Part shown: positions 23,131 through 36,451 of the stretch, piece after piece
How positions within the stretch are numbered: position 1 is the first letter of the stretch
Layout: each line of letters begins with the position of its first letter
NCBI GenBank assembly: GCA_903813345.2
Contig: CAIIXF020000001.1
Location: forward strand, 50,859,885-50,923,884
Direction: 5' to 3'
Length of the DNA: 64,000 nucleotides
DNA from: Owenia fusiformis
Lineage: Eukaryota; Annelida; Polychaeta; Sabellida; Oweniidae
Made by a program: the position numbers and the translations under genes
Notes under the pieces: model-generated
Told to the model about the DNA's origin: nothing
The model's input: the letters and a program-made list of their open reading frames with translations, nothing else
Database searches by the model: none

Positions 23131-25320
23131 GTAAGTAACATGGTTTAATGATAGAGTCGAAAACATGATCGAGTTATACATAGTAAATTGGCAGTACTTA
23201 TCAAAAAGGCAAAGTGTCCTTATCTGTTACACTAACCTATGTGTTTTAAGTTTTTGACTTAAGACTAACAATAGTTTAGTCTATAAAGTGAAAAAAGGCA
23301 ATTACACTCAAAAATAGGAAACTGAAAATATTTATATCCTGTAGTAGGAGTGGCTTAGAACTAAAGTGATTAATGAGTTCACATCAGACAGACAGTGATT
23401 AATTCACAAAGAAAAAATAATCAGTAGATGAAAGTTTTCCTGTTCAGTAGTTGCAGAGCTTTGTTAATGTGTTTTTAAGGATATATATTTCCCTGGTTTG
23501 TTTATCTCTCAGCTAATACACTTTGAGGGGTCAATTCATTGGGTTCAACATTCAATTCATTTGGTTCAATAGATTTGTTTTTCTACTAGCTTATACTTGG
23601 ACTAAAAGGGGTCAACATATGGAGGTCAAAGTTAAGTTTATAAGATGAAGTCAACTTGTGAATGTATTTTTAATCAACTGTATTTCTTATATCAGCTTAT
23701 GTTAAATGTCGTTGAAATTCTATTTTGGCTTATTTTTCTGAATTTCCCACTTGTAAAAGCCAGTACTTATCAATATAGTTTATTTGTCCAAGATGTCTGG
23801 ATCTCAAAATTGAAGCAATCTTCCTCAATGGCAAGTCATTGCAGAATCTCCTTACAAATAAATCCCTTATTTAAACTACTTGATACTTGGCATGCTTACG
23901 TCAGATGGCAGAGTTATTACACAAACTTTGATTGTTAATCAATATTGAACCGTATACTCAGAACCGTCTACCTGAGTATACGTATGTTTGATTCAGGTTA
24001 GGATCAAAGGCATCCATAATAGAAAATGTATTAATAGTAGATTGGTGTATTTTTTACATCTGAGTGGCGAATATATCTTAATTTTTTCAGTTATATATGT
24101 TAAAGAGGGGTGTGATCATATAAGATATGTTTTTCAAATTAAGTTTTTCGAGAATTGCATATTAGAACAAGACGAAGTTGAGTGCCAATACAGGATATCG
24201 AGAGCAGAATATATCCTGTATTGCACTTCAAATCATTCTATAACGTTTCTATCGTGTGATCCTCTGTATTGCTAATGAGAATGTCCCCTCCGTGATAATA
24301 TTTTCTGTATTGTGACAGAGATGATCAATGGGGACAATCTCAGTAGCAATACAGATCGGTACAGCACAAGAACTGACCAATCAGAAGGCTTCATTTTACA
24401 GATCATGATAATAGTACATATGACAACTGATACGGCAAACACATGTGTACAATTCAGGAGCGATCTTTGTTTATTCTATTGTGTGATGTTATAGAGTAAG
24501 ATCATATAAATAGCAAAGATAATGAACATTCAGGTTATTCACCCTTGCACTTGTCACCCATTGAATAATTAAAACCATGACAAGCTAATACTGCCCTGAT
24601 AATGTCTTCATCTTTTTTTTTTCTTAATGGCAGATATAATGCTCGCAAAAAAGCAATTGAATACTCAGCCATTTATGTATGATGAAATAAGATTTGTACA
24701 TTTGATATTCTATGGTAACATGCCTAAAAGCATGGGGTTTCTCTTGAAAGCCCATGCTAAAAGGAAATTGATGTTTTTTCTTTTAATATCAGTGGTATTG
24801 AAAATCTTATTGTATATGCTCATTGAGACATGAGTCTGTGCTTGTGCTGTCTGTCATCCATTTTGACTGGATGCTGTGAGCAGACATATCATTTAAAGTG
24901 TTTATATCCTCATAGTGTCATGCACTCTACTTGTTCATTGACTTTGAAATGGTAGTGGCCTATATATCCTCTAAATACTTGTGTACTTTTTCATGATTAC
25001 AAAAGATCACTGAAAGATTTATGCATTTATGTGTATTTTAGTTCATATTGTTAACATGTCAGCTTTGTCACTTCTATTTATATGCAGTTTGGAAATGGGA
25101 TGTTGTGTATATAATGAGGTGTTGAACTTTCTATATGCAATATTTCCATTTTGTGATCACCACCCAAACCAATTAATCATTGTATTATCTTTCTCTACAG
25201 AATTTGCTAATGTATTGTGAAAATCATTGGGTCCTGTCCCTTCACCAGTAAGTGGAATCCCCTTACTTCAAAATAAGATTTTAGATTTTGTTTTAAAAGC
25301 TCTAGTTCTTGTTATTCCAG
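23131..25320 (+). other. SKI intron 2
   Basis: Non-coding. It holds two small hairpins: CGTATACTCAG / CTGAGTATACG near 23949-23981, and a longer fold-back at 24178-24232. No other gene is seen. Confidence 0.7.
24178..24232. repeat. Small fold-back sequence
   Basis: Arms of about 22 bp (TTGAGTGCCAATACAGGATAT and its near-inverse ATATCCTGTATTGCACTTCAA) around a short spacer. GCAATACAG-type strings recur downstream near 24260 and 24345. It may be a degenerate MITE; flanking duplications are not clear. Confidence 0.55.
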
Positions 25321-25413
25321 TGTGCCAAGACAGCCTGTACCATCATTCCTCCATACAGGAGCCCCTGTCTTATTGAACCCAGAACGAGTTATACCCCACA
25401 CAGATAACACCCA
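25321..25413 (+). CDS. SKI: SKI/SnoN, exon 3
   Basis: A 93-base exon between TTATTCCAG and CA|GTAAGT. The first base completes Thr368; it then encodes VPRQPVPSFLHTG through NTQ (last codon split). It lies in the poorly conserved linker between the Smad4-binding domain and the coiled coil. Inclusion rests on phase, good splice sites and its open frame rather than strong similarity. Confidence 0.85.
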
Positions 25414-25655
25414 GTAAGTTGATTGCTCCTTGGCTAACAAAATTGAAAAGAGTAACTCACGGAAGTTGTAAAAATATATATTGCTTTTGAAAGAACGTAA
25501 AGACCCATTCTGAAACTCATAACATCTTTCTGTTTCACCAGAAATATCTTGTGGCTTAGACAAAATGAGTTGTCATTGTTTATTTTGATGGTAAATGCCT
25601 TCATTTATTAAAAAGTCAAGAGAAATATTGTATGATCATTTTTGATATATTTTAG

Positions 25656-25825
25656 GCGTGAACGTCACTTTGCACCAAATGTATCACTAGCGCCACCTGC
25701 AGCGCAGAAGATTAAGAAGGAACCAGAATTTGATGAAAATACTGAAATCAAAACTGAGGTCGAAGATGAAGAGTTCATTGATGTGTCTACTGATAGTGGC
25801 GACGATACTTCAGTTGATCACTCAG
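25656..25825 (+). CDS. SKI: SKI/SnoN, exon 4, with SUMO-consensus sites
   Basis: 170 bases between TTTTAG and CAG|GTTGGT. It encodes RERHFAPNVSLAPPAAQK, which aligns with the APNVALAPP motif of vertebrate SKI, followed by an acidic segment. Two sumoylation consensus sites (psi-K-x-E) are visible: IKKE followed by PEFDE, and IKTE followed by VEDEE. The acidic residues behind each are typical of negatively charged SUMO motifs. Vertebrate SnoN is known to be sumoylated; use of these sites is inferred. Confidence 0.93.
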
Positions 25826-26411
25826 GTTGGTGACATCATAGGGAGAATAGTATAAGATATTACCAGGAGCATAGCTCTTTCTTTAATCAATCAGAAAACA
25901 CTGACTGTGACCTGTGAGCATTTATTTCATTTTATTGGGAGAATGAAGGCACAATTTGACTTTTCAGTGATACAGGCTCGGTAGCTTAAGTTACCAGTAA
26001 TAGATCTTGTAATATTTCTCCCTTGTTTTTCACAGAATTTGAATCAGTGTTTTCATTAACTAATATGATATGATCGTATATCGAATTACTTGTTATATAG
26101 CTGAACAAAATCCGCTCGATCATGGATTTATAATTAATATCCCTGATATATATTGAATTTAATTCAATATTGTGTATCGAAGAAAGACTTATAATTACAG
26201 ATATACAAAAATAGTAAATTGGCCTTTCATGCTGTTGTGTAACTGACATTTTGTTCTTGAGTTTCAAATTCCTTTAGCATACTATAGTAAATAGGCACAA
26301 AAGACTATTTCAACCCAAAAGACTATATTGAATTCTGATTTCAATTCAATTTCATTAACATTTTAACAAACTGTACATAACCTTATTTTGATTTATATTT
26401 TTACTTTATAG
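25826..26411 (+). other. SKI intron 4
   Basis: Short intron without recognisable features; donor GTTGGT is weaker than the others in this gene. Confidence 0.8.
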
Positions 26412-26617
26412 TGTCGAGTCCACCAGAAACACCATTTGGCAAAACACCTGATGATCCCATTGAAGCGGAGATTGAACTACTGCGCCAAGCTCTAGAGGGG
26501 AAAATTGGACGAGGGGAGGGTGAACGGAACAGCTACTTGGAAAAGTATCGATCTTTAAGACGCAAGCACTCCCAGCAATTGAGAGATGCTTTGGAAGCAA
26601 ACTTGGTTCTAAACCAG
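26412..26617 (+). CDS. SKI: SKI/SnoN, exon 5, start of coiled coil
   Basis: 206 bases, residues about 456-524, between TTTATAG and CAG|GTAAGG. After a Ser/Pro-rich lead it encodes IEAEIELLRQALEGKIG, then KYRSLRRKHSQQLRDALEAN. The first phrase matches the start of the C-terminal coiled coil of SKI (EAELEHLRQALEG in human), used for homo- and heterodimerisation. Confidence 0.95.
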
Positions 26618-27866
26618 GTAAGGACTGATTTTCTACCTGTGTCTTGTCTTGGTCTTGTCGGTCAATTAAATCAATACAGATGTTGTTGTCAGCTTGGTGG
26701 GTGGGAAAAACTGGCATTGCTCACCTTTCTTCACTGCATCTTTCCAGACAGACTTCATGACAAAAGGATTTGAAAGTTTCAGGGATGTTTCTTAATATAA
26801 AAATCAAGTATTGTTTCATTTATTGGCATGTTGGTTAAATTCTAATGTGGTAATTTTTTTGGCGTGTATATTGTTCACTCTGTACCTTGTTTATATAAAT
26901 AGTCTCACTTTCCTCCATTTACCGACCTCTTGCCAACTAAAGTAATTTGAGAAGGTATGGGGCTATTTCTGTTGCATTACATACATTTTACATGTAGCAC
27001 AATCATAAATAAGGTTTTCTTTGGTATTACTTTTTGATATCAAGGGAACTATTATTTAGAGTTGTAGGTTGATTTATAATGATTTATAGGTTCAACTAAT
27101 AGGTTCATTAGAGATCTCAATCGAAGTCAGACCCTAACTAATTCATTTTTTATTGACAATTTAGGCTTTTATCTTTTTTGTTATTCATAGTGTATTTTAC
27201 ATTTGTAGATTGTAGTTATTTATTGTATATCACTTTGATCTTTTATTATTAGGACATTGCTAATTGAACTCACTAAACTTTGGTAATCAATACAGAATAG
27301 TGAATATTGTTAATTGATTGTGTTTTACCTGGGTGCATTGCAATTTCCATAAACATCTATAGGACAATGATATTATAGATATTATTGAATTGAATAGTTT
27401 TGTCTGGTGTGTAATTATCAAGGCCCATGAATACACTATTGCTTAAAACAAGCCATATATTCATATCATTCTGATTATTGTTGCCCCTTAACGATCAGAA
27501 TTTAGCAATAAGTCTGAAGTTACAAAAAAACTAATCTTCTGACATTTGTATAATGTGGAATATTGTGAAAGTTACCTGCATCAGTTAATGTTTTACAAAC
27601 ACCTGGATGGTTATTATGAATTCACCAATTGCTGTCATGCACCAACTGCACTAAGAAAATGTGCATATAAGTGATATCATTATAAGGCATGCGGTTTGAT
27701 GGAGTTAAGGCAGAAAAAACTCTGCCTTGAACTTTCATTACAGTGTATGTAACAGCTGGACTGGCATTTAGATTTTCTCATGATGGTGGAAGTAGGACAA
27801 ATGTAGGACAATATTGAGTTACCGAATAATGTTCATAGAATGAGTTGCAATATATTGTGTGTTCGT

Positions 27867-27972
27867 CATAGTCTTGCTTCAAGACCCTGGACCCCCCCCC
27901 CATCTTCTTTTCATCAGTATTGTGTTGGGGAAGTAGATAAGGAGGGGTCCACAGTTTTGAAGTAAGACTATG
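27867..27972. mobile_element. Fold-back MITE-like element
   Basis: Arms of about 30 bp: CATAGTCTTGCTTCAAGACC near 27867 and the near-inverse GTTTTGAAGTAAGACTATG ending 27972, each next to a C- or G-run. The outer context GTTCGTCAT / GTTTGTCAT suggests a 7- to 9-bp target duplication with one mismatch, but its exact edge overlaps the arms. Confidence 0.6.
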
Positions 27973-29865
27973 TTTGTCATATCTGGTCAGCATCCACATG
28001 TTCCCAGTATTTGTCTAAATGGCCTTGAATGTTATTGTTTGATCTACCTGTCTGCAAGGAAAATGATCCCAGTTTATCACAAGGCCAGTATCTTCCCATG
28101 ATCCCACCATCTGTCATGTGACCATGCAAAACCAATTACAGCAAAATATTTGATTTATGATGTTTTTTAACTGTATTTGCGCCCCTTAACACTGGACAGC
28201 CAAATAAGTCAAGTATTGTACTTTCAGTTTGTTTAATAATACAAGTGGGTTCCCTTGAAAAAATGAACTTTTCACATCCATTATTGGCTTTGTAGTTCTA
28301 GCCCAACCAAACACAAATGTAGACATTATTGTAAGGTAAACCCATAATTCAGTCTGCATTTAGAAGTAGTCTAAGATCTAGGTATACATGTATATATGTT
28401 AACTACATATCAGCCATATTCTGTAAGATAATAATAATGATTATAATGGAAGAATCATCAAGACTTTGAATGCACGCACAAATGTTTTGTGTGGAACCAT
28501 ACTACATGTACTTATTTTACTTTTCGATGTCAACCATTATTAAAAATCCATTCCTATTGAAATTCAAGATAAGACTTAAAGATGAGTACAAATACTGAAG
28601 GTTGTTATATTTCTCCAATGATGCAATGTTAAAAGTACGGTCACAGTACAAAGTTAAACAGTAGTACAGTAATCTGGTTAGATGAAAAGTCCTTTACATT
28701 TGTTTGATAACATTTTACACTGCTCATGATCATACTGTTAATATACCTCTTATCTACCAACGTCCAAGTTAATGTCAAGTATTGAATTGTACTCCAACGC
28801 GTCATTAGTGTTATACCGAGTCTCAGGATCCCCTCTTATATGAAAGGGGATGAGGTATATATTGGAGGGATGAAGTATATATTGGGGGGACTATGGTACC
28901 CTGAATATATATCTAGGATTGATCTGTGTTCTTACATAAGGTTATTCGGTCAAAATTATAAAAATTATTGCATCAACCCCTCTATCACTAACAACCACAT
29001 CTTCCACACAATCTAGTTAGGAAGATATCGGAAGGGGGGGGGGGAAGTCCAGGCTTTCAGGGTCAAAATCCTTTCAAAAAATACCAATAGATAGATAGAT
29101 ACAAAAATTCATCATATTTGTCATAAACCATTTACTTTTCAATGCAAACTGAAGTCTAAACTAGCCCTATGTAGTCTATAATATTCTAAACTAACCCTAT
29201 ATAGTCTATAATATTGAGTAGCACACTAGAAATATTAAATTATTTATCTCTTCTGTACTTTACATGACATTTTCCAATTACAAAGATTTGGCACCCTTTA
29301 TATTAGTAATTTCGGAGATTGTTCTGTAAGTAGACACATCCAAGATTGTTTGAGATCTGTGGAGACACTGCATTTATGGTTACTCTTTGTTAATTAAGTT
29401 ACAATGGATATCTGTTGATTTTTGTAGTAGCTTACTAAGGTAACATTCCTAGATAACCTATCTATCTGCTCTTCATGGCAAGAGTTGCTGTGAACACTAA
29501 AGGAAACCAAGGTTACCAAAATGCCTAAAATATCCAGGGTATGCATACTCCCCAGGCGTTCTCAGACCATACTCAACATATACCAGTTTTTTTTATAAAT
29601 CACTTTATAGGTGAATGATAGTTACTGAGAATAAGCTGAAACTGGACATGAAACATTGAAACCATAGGGTGCCAATATGAAAATCAGAACTCTGTGCTGG
29701 GTGATTGTTTCACCAGATTTGCACTTGTTGTCTGACATTTCTCAATAACATGTTCTGTTCTTGAGTTCATTTGCTTGATTAACTATTTTTGCAATACATG
29801 TACTAAATATCCAAGACAACCAGAAGGGGTTCCTCTATGCTATTGGCTGGGTTGTATATAGTACA

Positions 29866-29930
29866 GTACAGTACAATACAGTACAGTACAGTACAGTACA
29901 GTACAGTACAGTACAGTACAGTACAGTATA
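29866..29930. repeat. Pentanucleotide microsatellite (ACAGT)n
   Basis: About twelve copies of a 5-bp ACAGT unit with one A variant (ACAAT). Open frames on both strands through it are repeat artefacts. Confidence 0.95.
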
Positions 29931-30289
29931 CCTCTTCCTTTTGGTACTTGGGCGAGGGTACACTGTTTACAATTATTACCCACAGAGACATTATGCACAG
30001 TAAATTGATATACAATTTATTGAACTCCGTCTGATCATAAGTAGACAATTGAGGAGTACCTGTCTGCCATGTTAATTGCAGTCAATACGAATTACATAAC
30101 AATACCCGAGATATTGAATAAGGGTACAAGATATTGGCTAACACAATCTACGTCCTTACTGATTACATGCAATGTATTATGAAATGGCAATTACCCTTTC
30201 CAATCTGTAACAAGTTTTACATATTTGTAATCATTTGCAATATCATAAGCAGAAATGATCAGCTTGACTTCAGCACTTAACATGCAATA

Positions 30290-30600
30290 AAGTCCACCCG
30301 TATAGCTCAGCGGTAGTACAGGTACCTCTTACGCAATAGGTCCCCCGGATTCGTTCCCTGGTTCAGGCAAGACTAAATTTGCTTGTTTGCGTAAAGTACT
30401 TCAGTGTGTTTGACTGAGTGGTCCACAACTCGTACAAAAGGCTGTGGTGTGTACTTGTATGTCTATATATGGGTGCACATAAAAGAACACAGGGCTCCTT
30501 TGAGGAGGGTTTTCTTCCAGACTTATTACGTTAATTACGACTGTATATATACGGGATATACCTACGAGGTATTGCTCCCTTTCATTGGTGATAAACAAAA
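30290..30600 (+). mobile_element. Probable tRNA-derived SINE
   Basis: TAGCTCAGCGG at 30303-30313 is a clean RNA polymerase III A-box in tRNA context (GTATAGCTCAGCGGTAGTAC). GGATTCGTTCCC about 45 bases later resembles a damaged B-box. The cloverleaf is not restorable by eye, so it is not a functional tRNA. A tRNA-unrelated body follows, including GCACATAAAAGAACACAGGG, which resembles the core of several animal SINEs. The 3' end is not sharp; CAATAAAG before and CAATAAG after may be a target duplication. Confidence 0.6.
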
Positions 30601-32671
30601 TACAATAAGATATACATGCGCTGATTATGTTTTTAAGTTTCAACAGATTTTTTGCTTTATCTTTTATCCTGGCATCAATTTAGGATGTCTAAAATTTTGT
30701 AACATGATATTAATTCAAGGAGAAATGAACTTAAATTGGAGGCTATATTATTATGAATTCCTATATACATTGTATACATATATTATAATGTCCAGATTTT
30801 GGATAAAATCTGTTGCCTTGTCAACAAATAATGGGATTCGAACACTTCTTATATTTGTTACATAGTGGTAACTCAAGGAGTCTTAGTCAGGTTGATATTG
30901 GTTTCCATGGTAATAAGTTACACCTACATACGTTTTCACTCTTTAATACTTTGTGCAACAAGGTAATGTCAACTGTCATATCTCATTTTTATTGTTTATT
31001 CCATGGGCTTAGAGGTTTTTTTAATAACACGCAGAGGTTCATCAACAGGTAAAGTATCGCTAAAGGCATTGTCTGCAGCTGGATGTCCTTGTCTGGATAT
31101 ATGTGAAAAGTTCATCTAACATCAGCAGTCCTTCACTTGTCATTAATGTCAGCAAAATGATGTATGTCATCTGAAATTGTAAAGTACAATAGGGAGTAGT
31201 GGCCAGTCCTGTCAGTTGCAGTTTTATTAAGTGTGTCAGTTAGTCATTATTATATACCATACATTTGTTTTTATGTGGTCCTGTCGTATGATTCTGCTTT
31301 CTAGTCGTGCTTTACAGCTGTCTGAGAAGCTGTAAGTAGTTATCATAAAGAAGGATAAGGTAACACATAAACTAGGAGTCATTCCTTTTATAGGTGAAAC
31401 TAGGTATTTGATGGGGGGTGATATCTGGCTGGGAGGCTTCTCCTTTAGGAGACATTGGGATATGACTGATATTGCTCCTTAACTGTGGCATCATATTGCC
31501 AAAACCAGTCAACCAATATATTATGTCATTGTAAATTCTTCAATAACAGCGTGGTTCAATAATGGATATTGTTTCAGATTCTAAAATATTTCTCGATGAA
31601 TCATCCCGAGCCACTTAACATTTGATTAACTTGGTGATATGGTGATTATACAAATAGATCTAGGGGTCACAGTTGTTTTATTACTAACTCTCATTAAAGT
31701 TGATGTGAGGCGCCTGTATGATATACAGTATACATAGACGGTCTATATCTAGGTTGGCCCTAGAAAGTTGTTTATATCATACAAACCAGGATATATTTAG
31801 CTTTTTTATAAAGCTGTTTTTTTAAAAATCAAAATTAAATGTTGAACAATTTGTCATTTGGGATGCTCAGATTTTTTACTTTTCTTTGAAGTCTGCCATT
31901 TGTTCCATAAATATGTCATTTTTATTGAGGCCTGAAGGCATAATGACAACGTGACAGAGTGTTCAGTGTTTGTTTAGGACACATATGTGTTTGTTATTTA
32001 TTATGTTATTTTAGTAATCAAAAATGCAATTTTTCATAGATTATGTTGATATATAGCTTCCTGGTATGAGTTGCCGGTTTTAAAGTTCAGAGTGCATGTG
32101 ATTACATCACGTAGATAATAAAGTTATGATGACTTGTGCTTGTCATTGAAGGTTGAACTTTTCACAGGGCGTGATAGCCTTTATTTTTAATATGGCATTT
32201 TATGCATCATGTTATATTTGAAATAGACTCTTGTAACATTTCATGTCTGCCTTACTCAGAGACTGGCGTGGATTATTAATTAGACTGAACTGTATTTCAC
32301 ACCTCAGAAAATGTTTATCTAAACATTATTTTATAACTATTGTTTTATAGCTGTTTTTATTACAAGGTAGCTATATTGAGTATAGTGTCCTGACTTTATT
32401 TATGAACTTCAGAAATCATTTCAAAATGATTCAGACAGGGGCTAGGCAAAATAAACATTTTTTACTCTATAATATATTTACATCTGCATGTACTGTTATA
32501 TAATACAATCATTACCATATAAGTTGTAGTTGTCTCAGTGAGGGGTTTAACAGGTTACCAAAAACCTCAACCAATATTTACAAAAGTTGCCAAAAACCGT
32601 TTCAGTTAATTTTGTTTATTTAATGCTTTATGAAGACGTCCTCATCAAAGTGTTTTCCTTGTGTCTTTTAG

Positions 32672-32872
32672 GAGCTCGCTTCACTGCGTAAGAGTCAAAA
32701 TGAAGAGTTCCGGAAAACAAAGGAATTACGAGAGAAGTTTATGTCTGACTTGGATCAGTTACGACAAGAAAATGAGGCACAAGTGAAAGCCCTGGAGGCA
32801 AGTCAAGAAAAGTTGAGCGCGGAACTTGAAAGAGAGAGAAAACAACAAAAGTCCAACTCAGATATTGTAAAG
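32672..32872 (+). CDS. SKI: SKI/SnoN, exon 6, coiled coil
   Basis: 201 bases in phase 0 between CTTTTAG and AAG|GTAAGG, residues 525-591. It encodes a continuous heptad-type helix rich in Glu, Lys, Arg and Gln (ELASLRKSQNEEFRKTKELR, SAELERERKQQ), the middle of the SKI dimerisation coiled coil. Confidence 0.95.
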
Positions 32873-35800
32873 GTAAGGTTTCAGGCGTTTCTTGGCTTAG
32901 ATTTCACATCTATTGTTATTATTTATAACATACTAAAATCAATTCTAACTCTGTTCATGTGAAAGTGCACATGCAAAAATGATGGCAGTTAGACAATGGA
33001 AAGAGTCCTAATATTGATCCAACTGCCATCGCCCTCCAAGTATTTTTGTATATACCATTGAATGTTGAAGTTCAAAGCTATAAATTTCCAAGCTGAATAT
33101 TCCCGCTATGACATTACTAGGTTGATAGATGGCTGTCTGAGTAGAGTTCATTCTGATTAAAAGTGCAAGTAGAATACAGTCGGCCTGGTTGTGTACATCC
33201 TCCATTGAGAACAGATTATCAAGACCCAGTTAGTTTGGTCTCAATATCCTATTAGCAGGGACTCAAGATACAGTTAGTAGGGTCTCAAGATACAGTTAGT
33301 AGGGTCTCAAGATACAGTTAGTAGGGTATCAAGATACAGTTAGTAGGGCATCAAGATCCAGTAAGTTTGGTCTCAATATCCAATTAGTAGGGACTCAAGA
33401 TACAGTTAGTAGGTCTCAAGATACAGTTAGTAGGGTATCAAGATACAGTTAGTAGGGCATCAAGATCCAGTAAGTTTGGTCTCAATATCCAATTAGTAGG
33501 GACTCAAGATACAGTTAGTAGGGTCTCAGGATACAGTTAGTAGAGTCTCAAGACCTACAACATATAATCATATAATTCAATGTCTGATTGGAAATATTGA
33601 ACTGTTTTAGCTCATGTATATATTATGCTGTATCAGTTATAAAGGCTGTTATAACATTTCTTCTTGATATTTGATTTAAAAAGCACAGAAAATCATTAAC
33701 ACAATACAACCATCATGTATGATAGATCAATTACGTGTAGATTATCATGTTGATAACGTGCGGTTTATGGAAATTGATATTGGATATTTCCTCTTTTCTT
33801 TTTCTTATTACTCAAATAAAACAAGATGATGTATTAGCATATTGTAATTTATTTTCTTCTTTTTTCATCAGTGATGAATGATGAATATATATACATGGAC
33901 ACTACTTTTAAAAAAGGTTACACCCCAAGATGTAGTTATAAGCCACTTAAATAGACTAGCCCATACATGTAGTATGTCTGTTATAAGTTAATACTTTAAG
34001 ATAAGACCTTATAAGTGAGTAGTGCTTGATTTGTACATACAATACAGGTATATATGATCACATATCCTATAAGATCTTGTTTGAATTATCATTTAACTCC
34101 CTATACAGATATTAAACTGTGCCTGGATTTCTATGATGCTTATCAAAATAAAATGTACTTTAAAATAATAAGTTGTGTATCGATCTCATCTGTGTCATTC
34201 TAAGTGCATTTAGTATTTAGATTTTGAACTTATCCCGACGTTTATTTATATGTTAAGAGATGTCAGTATAGGTATTGATATAAACTGTAACATTGGTAAT
34301 GTTTCTTTGAAGCTTTTCCTTCTGGGAATCATGAAAAACTCATATAAATATTATAATACTGCTTTCATATGAGCTTATCGATCATATTTTTATGACACTA
34401 GTTTAGTTCAGTGAACTTTCAATATTGTTAAACTGACACATGTGGGAGAAATACACAGGCTTTTTATGTGTTTTTTTATCAACATTAACCTAATTAATAT
34501 TTCTAAAGTTCAGGGTAGTTCTATTCTTTATGGGATGGTTGTTTATATTTCCCTACTACATACTGTCAAGTCAGAGTTGTTTTGCAAGCTATTAGTATTT
34601 TATTTTTTCATGAGGAAGTAACCATTTATAACTATAATTTATATGTATCTCAGTGAATGATCGCTTTAGTATGTTGAGTTAATCTTTCTTAGAGAAAATA
34701 TTAGCTGTAAACTACCAAACTGCTGAGCCTTGGTGCCTTAAAATGTCAGAAATAAATCATGGAATATTCTAAACACTCAAAATAAGATATTTTAAGATGG
34801 CCAGTCTAATAGCCCCTTTTTAATTAAAACAGAGTAGTGTATTAGGTAAAGTGCCCATGTAGATTCTTATAAAATTTAGTGTTGTTCATCAAAGTGGTAG
34901 TACCACTGCTCAGTATTGCATATGGAAAACACAATGTCTAGCTCTGGTTTAGGGACAAAGCAAACATGGTGATATCTAGCTCTGGTTTAAGGGACAAAGC
35001 AATTAATATAGTTATAGTTAATGAATGATATTCCTGTTTCAGTGGCAAGCAGCATGTTTCAATTATTGTGTGGTTTTATTGTTGTGTTTATGGATGGTAA
35101 AAGTCATGGTAGCTCCATTTAAAATGTCAGTATGGTGATTAAGGTTAATTCTTAATATAAGAGTGAATTTGAGAGAAGGAAGCTAGAAATATAGTAAAAT
35201 AACATGCAGTACAAATTGAATTACATGTACATTGATTTGAAAGAAAAATGAACATTTGATATTTTTTGCAAGAAATTGATGAATAATTTATTAATTAGAC
35301 GAAGGAGATGCTTCATAGAAAAGAGTAGTGTTCAACTTCTAATTCTTAGAATCCTGTTATTGCGTCATTATGTAGTTAGGCAGTAATGAGAATATAAAAT
35401 CATCCTGTCATGTCATGGTATTTTTATATAAACATGTATATAAATGTTTTATTAATGTCTATCCATGCTCAGCCATATGTTATCATTAAATTAGGTATTA
35501 ATAATCAACACACTAGCTATACATCTTACAAATATGTAATTTTGTCCATGCAAAGACGATATTAAAATTGTACTGTTTCCTTCATCTTTTTATGAGCTTG
35601 CTTGCATACATAAAAAATGTCATAAAAATACTAGCATGCGTACTATTTTCATTACCTCAGCGTATAAGGCTATTCACCATAGCTCTTAGTAGTGACAAAA
35701 ACAATTTTCAAGGAAATGTAATTAGATAGAACATTTTACTACAATCCACTGTTAGCAAGCATCATTGAAGTCTTAATGTTATTCAAAGTTTTCTTTTATC

Positions 35801-36100
35801 TTCTGGCTTTCATCCTCTTAACATGTATTTATTTTCTCATAAAACATTTACTGCTGGTCAGAAAAATGAAATCAACCCAGAATTAATCCTCACATCTCAT
35901 TATCACGCATATAAAAATGTTATGATTCACTTCAATGGTGTGAAATGAAGCATTGATGAAGTATAAATGTTGTCTTTTAAAATGGTTATCTATCAAGATT
36001 GTATTTTGTATTTATGGATGATAAAGGTTGTGTTTTTATTTTTATTTTATATTGTTTGACTAGGGGCTGTGCTTTATATCGATGTACTCTGTCGTTATAG
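32873..36100 (+). other. SKI intron 6
   Basis: Non-coding apart from the array at 33219-33556 and a short duplication near 34930-35010 (TCTAGCTCTGGTTTA.GGACAAAGCAA twice). Confidence 0.75.
33219..33556. repeat. 22-bp minisatellite with higher-order pattern
   Basis: The basic unit GATACAGTTAGTAGGGTCTCAA is 22 bp. Variant units (CAGTAAGTTTGGTCTCAATA) recur at about 110-bp spacing, near 33221, 33357 and 33467, showing that blocks of several units were duplicated together. Confidence 0.9.
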
Positions 36101-36451
36101 GTGAAGGCACGTTATCGAGCACAAATCACCGAACTACAATCCCAGTTGAGACAACAAGAGCGGGAAACATCAACCTTACGTGATGAGTTAAATCAACTGA
36201 AGAAAGAACTCACTCAGTTCAAGCCAGTCAAATCACCCCTTGCACCAGTGAACCTTGTGCAGAAGTCATCATTGGAAGGCCATGTTAAACAAAAGACTAG
36301 CGACAATGATGCATGTGAGAATGTGAAATTATCAGTATTAGCTACTGGTGATAAAGACAGTAAAGATAAAGACACTGGTGAGAATAGAGACTTGCATGGG
36401 AGTAGCTTGCTAATAGAGAGTGTGGGCACAGCATCAATCGCACCCTCATAA
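36101..36451 (+). CDS. SKI: SKI/SnoN, last exon (7)
   Basis: Begins after GTTATAG in phase 0 and ends with TAA at 36449-36451; residues 592-707. VKARYRAQITELQSQLRQQE matches the second half of the vertebrate SKI coiled coil. The coil continues to about residue 632, followed by a polar tail rich in Lys, Asp and Ser without a recognised motif. Stop position and tail length are consistent with a complete gene. Confidence 0.95.
   Translation: MKARYRAQITELQSQLRQQERETSTLRDELNQLKKELTQFKPVKSPLAPVNLVQKSSLEGHVKQKTSDNDACENVKLSVLATGDKDSKDKDTGENRDLHGSSLLIESVGTASIAPS

Larger units (their letters stand above)
26618..32671 (+). other. SKI intron 5, about 6 kb
   Basis: Contains a fold-back element (27867-27972), a pentanucleotide microsatellite (29866-29930) and a tRNA-derived SINE (30290-30600). 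No additional gene is seen; several open frames here are AT-rich and lack any recognisable domain. Confidence 0.75.

Noticed and set aside
29803-30048. Open frames on both strands through the ACAGT repeat
   Set aside because: Produced by a 5-bp microsatellite lacking stops in several frames.
30296-30370. Functional tRNA gene
   Set aside because: The A-box is good but the B-box is altered and the acceptor and T stems do not pair by eye; better explained as the head of a SINE.
30404-30865. 153-codon open frame on the + strand in SKI intron 5
   Set aside because: It overlaps the SINE body and AT-rich DNA, is rich in Tyr/Ile/Phe as expected from composition, and has no domain.
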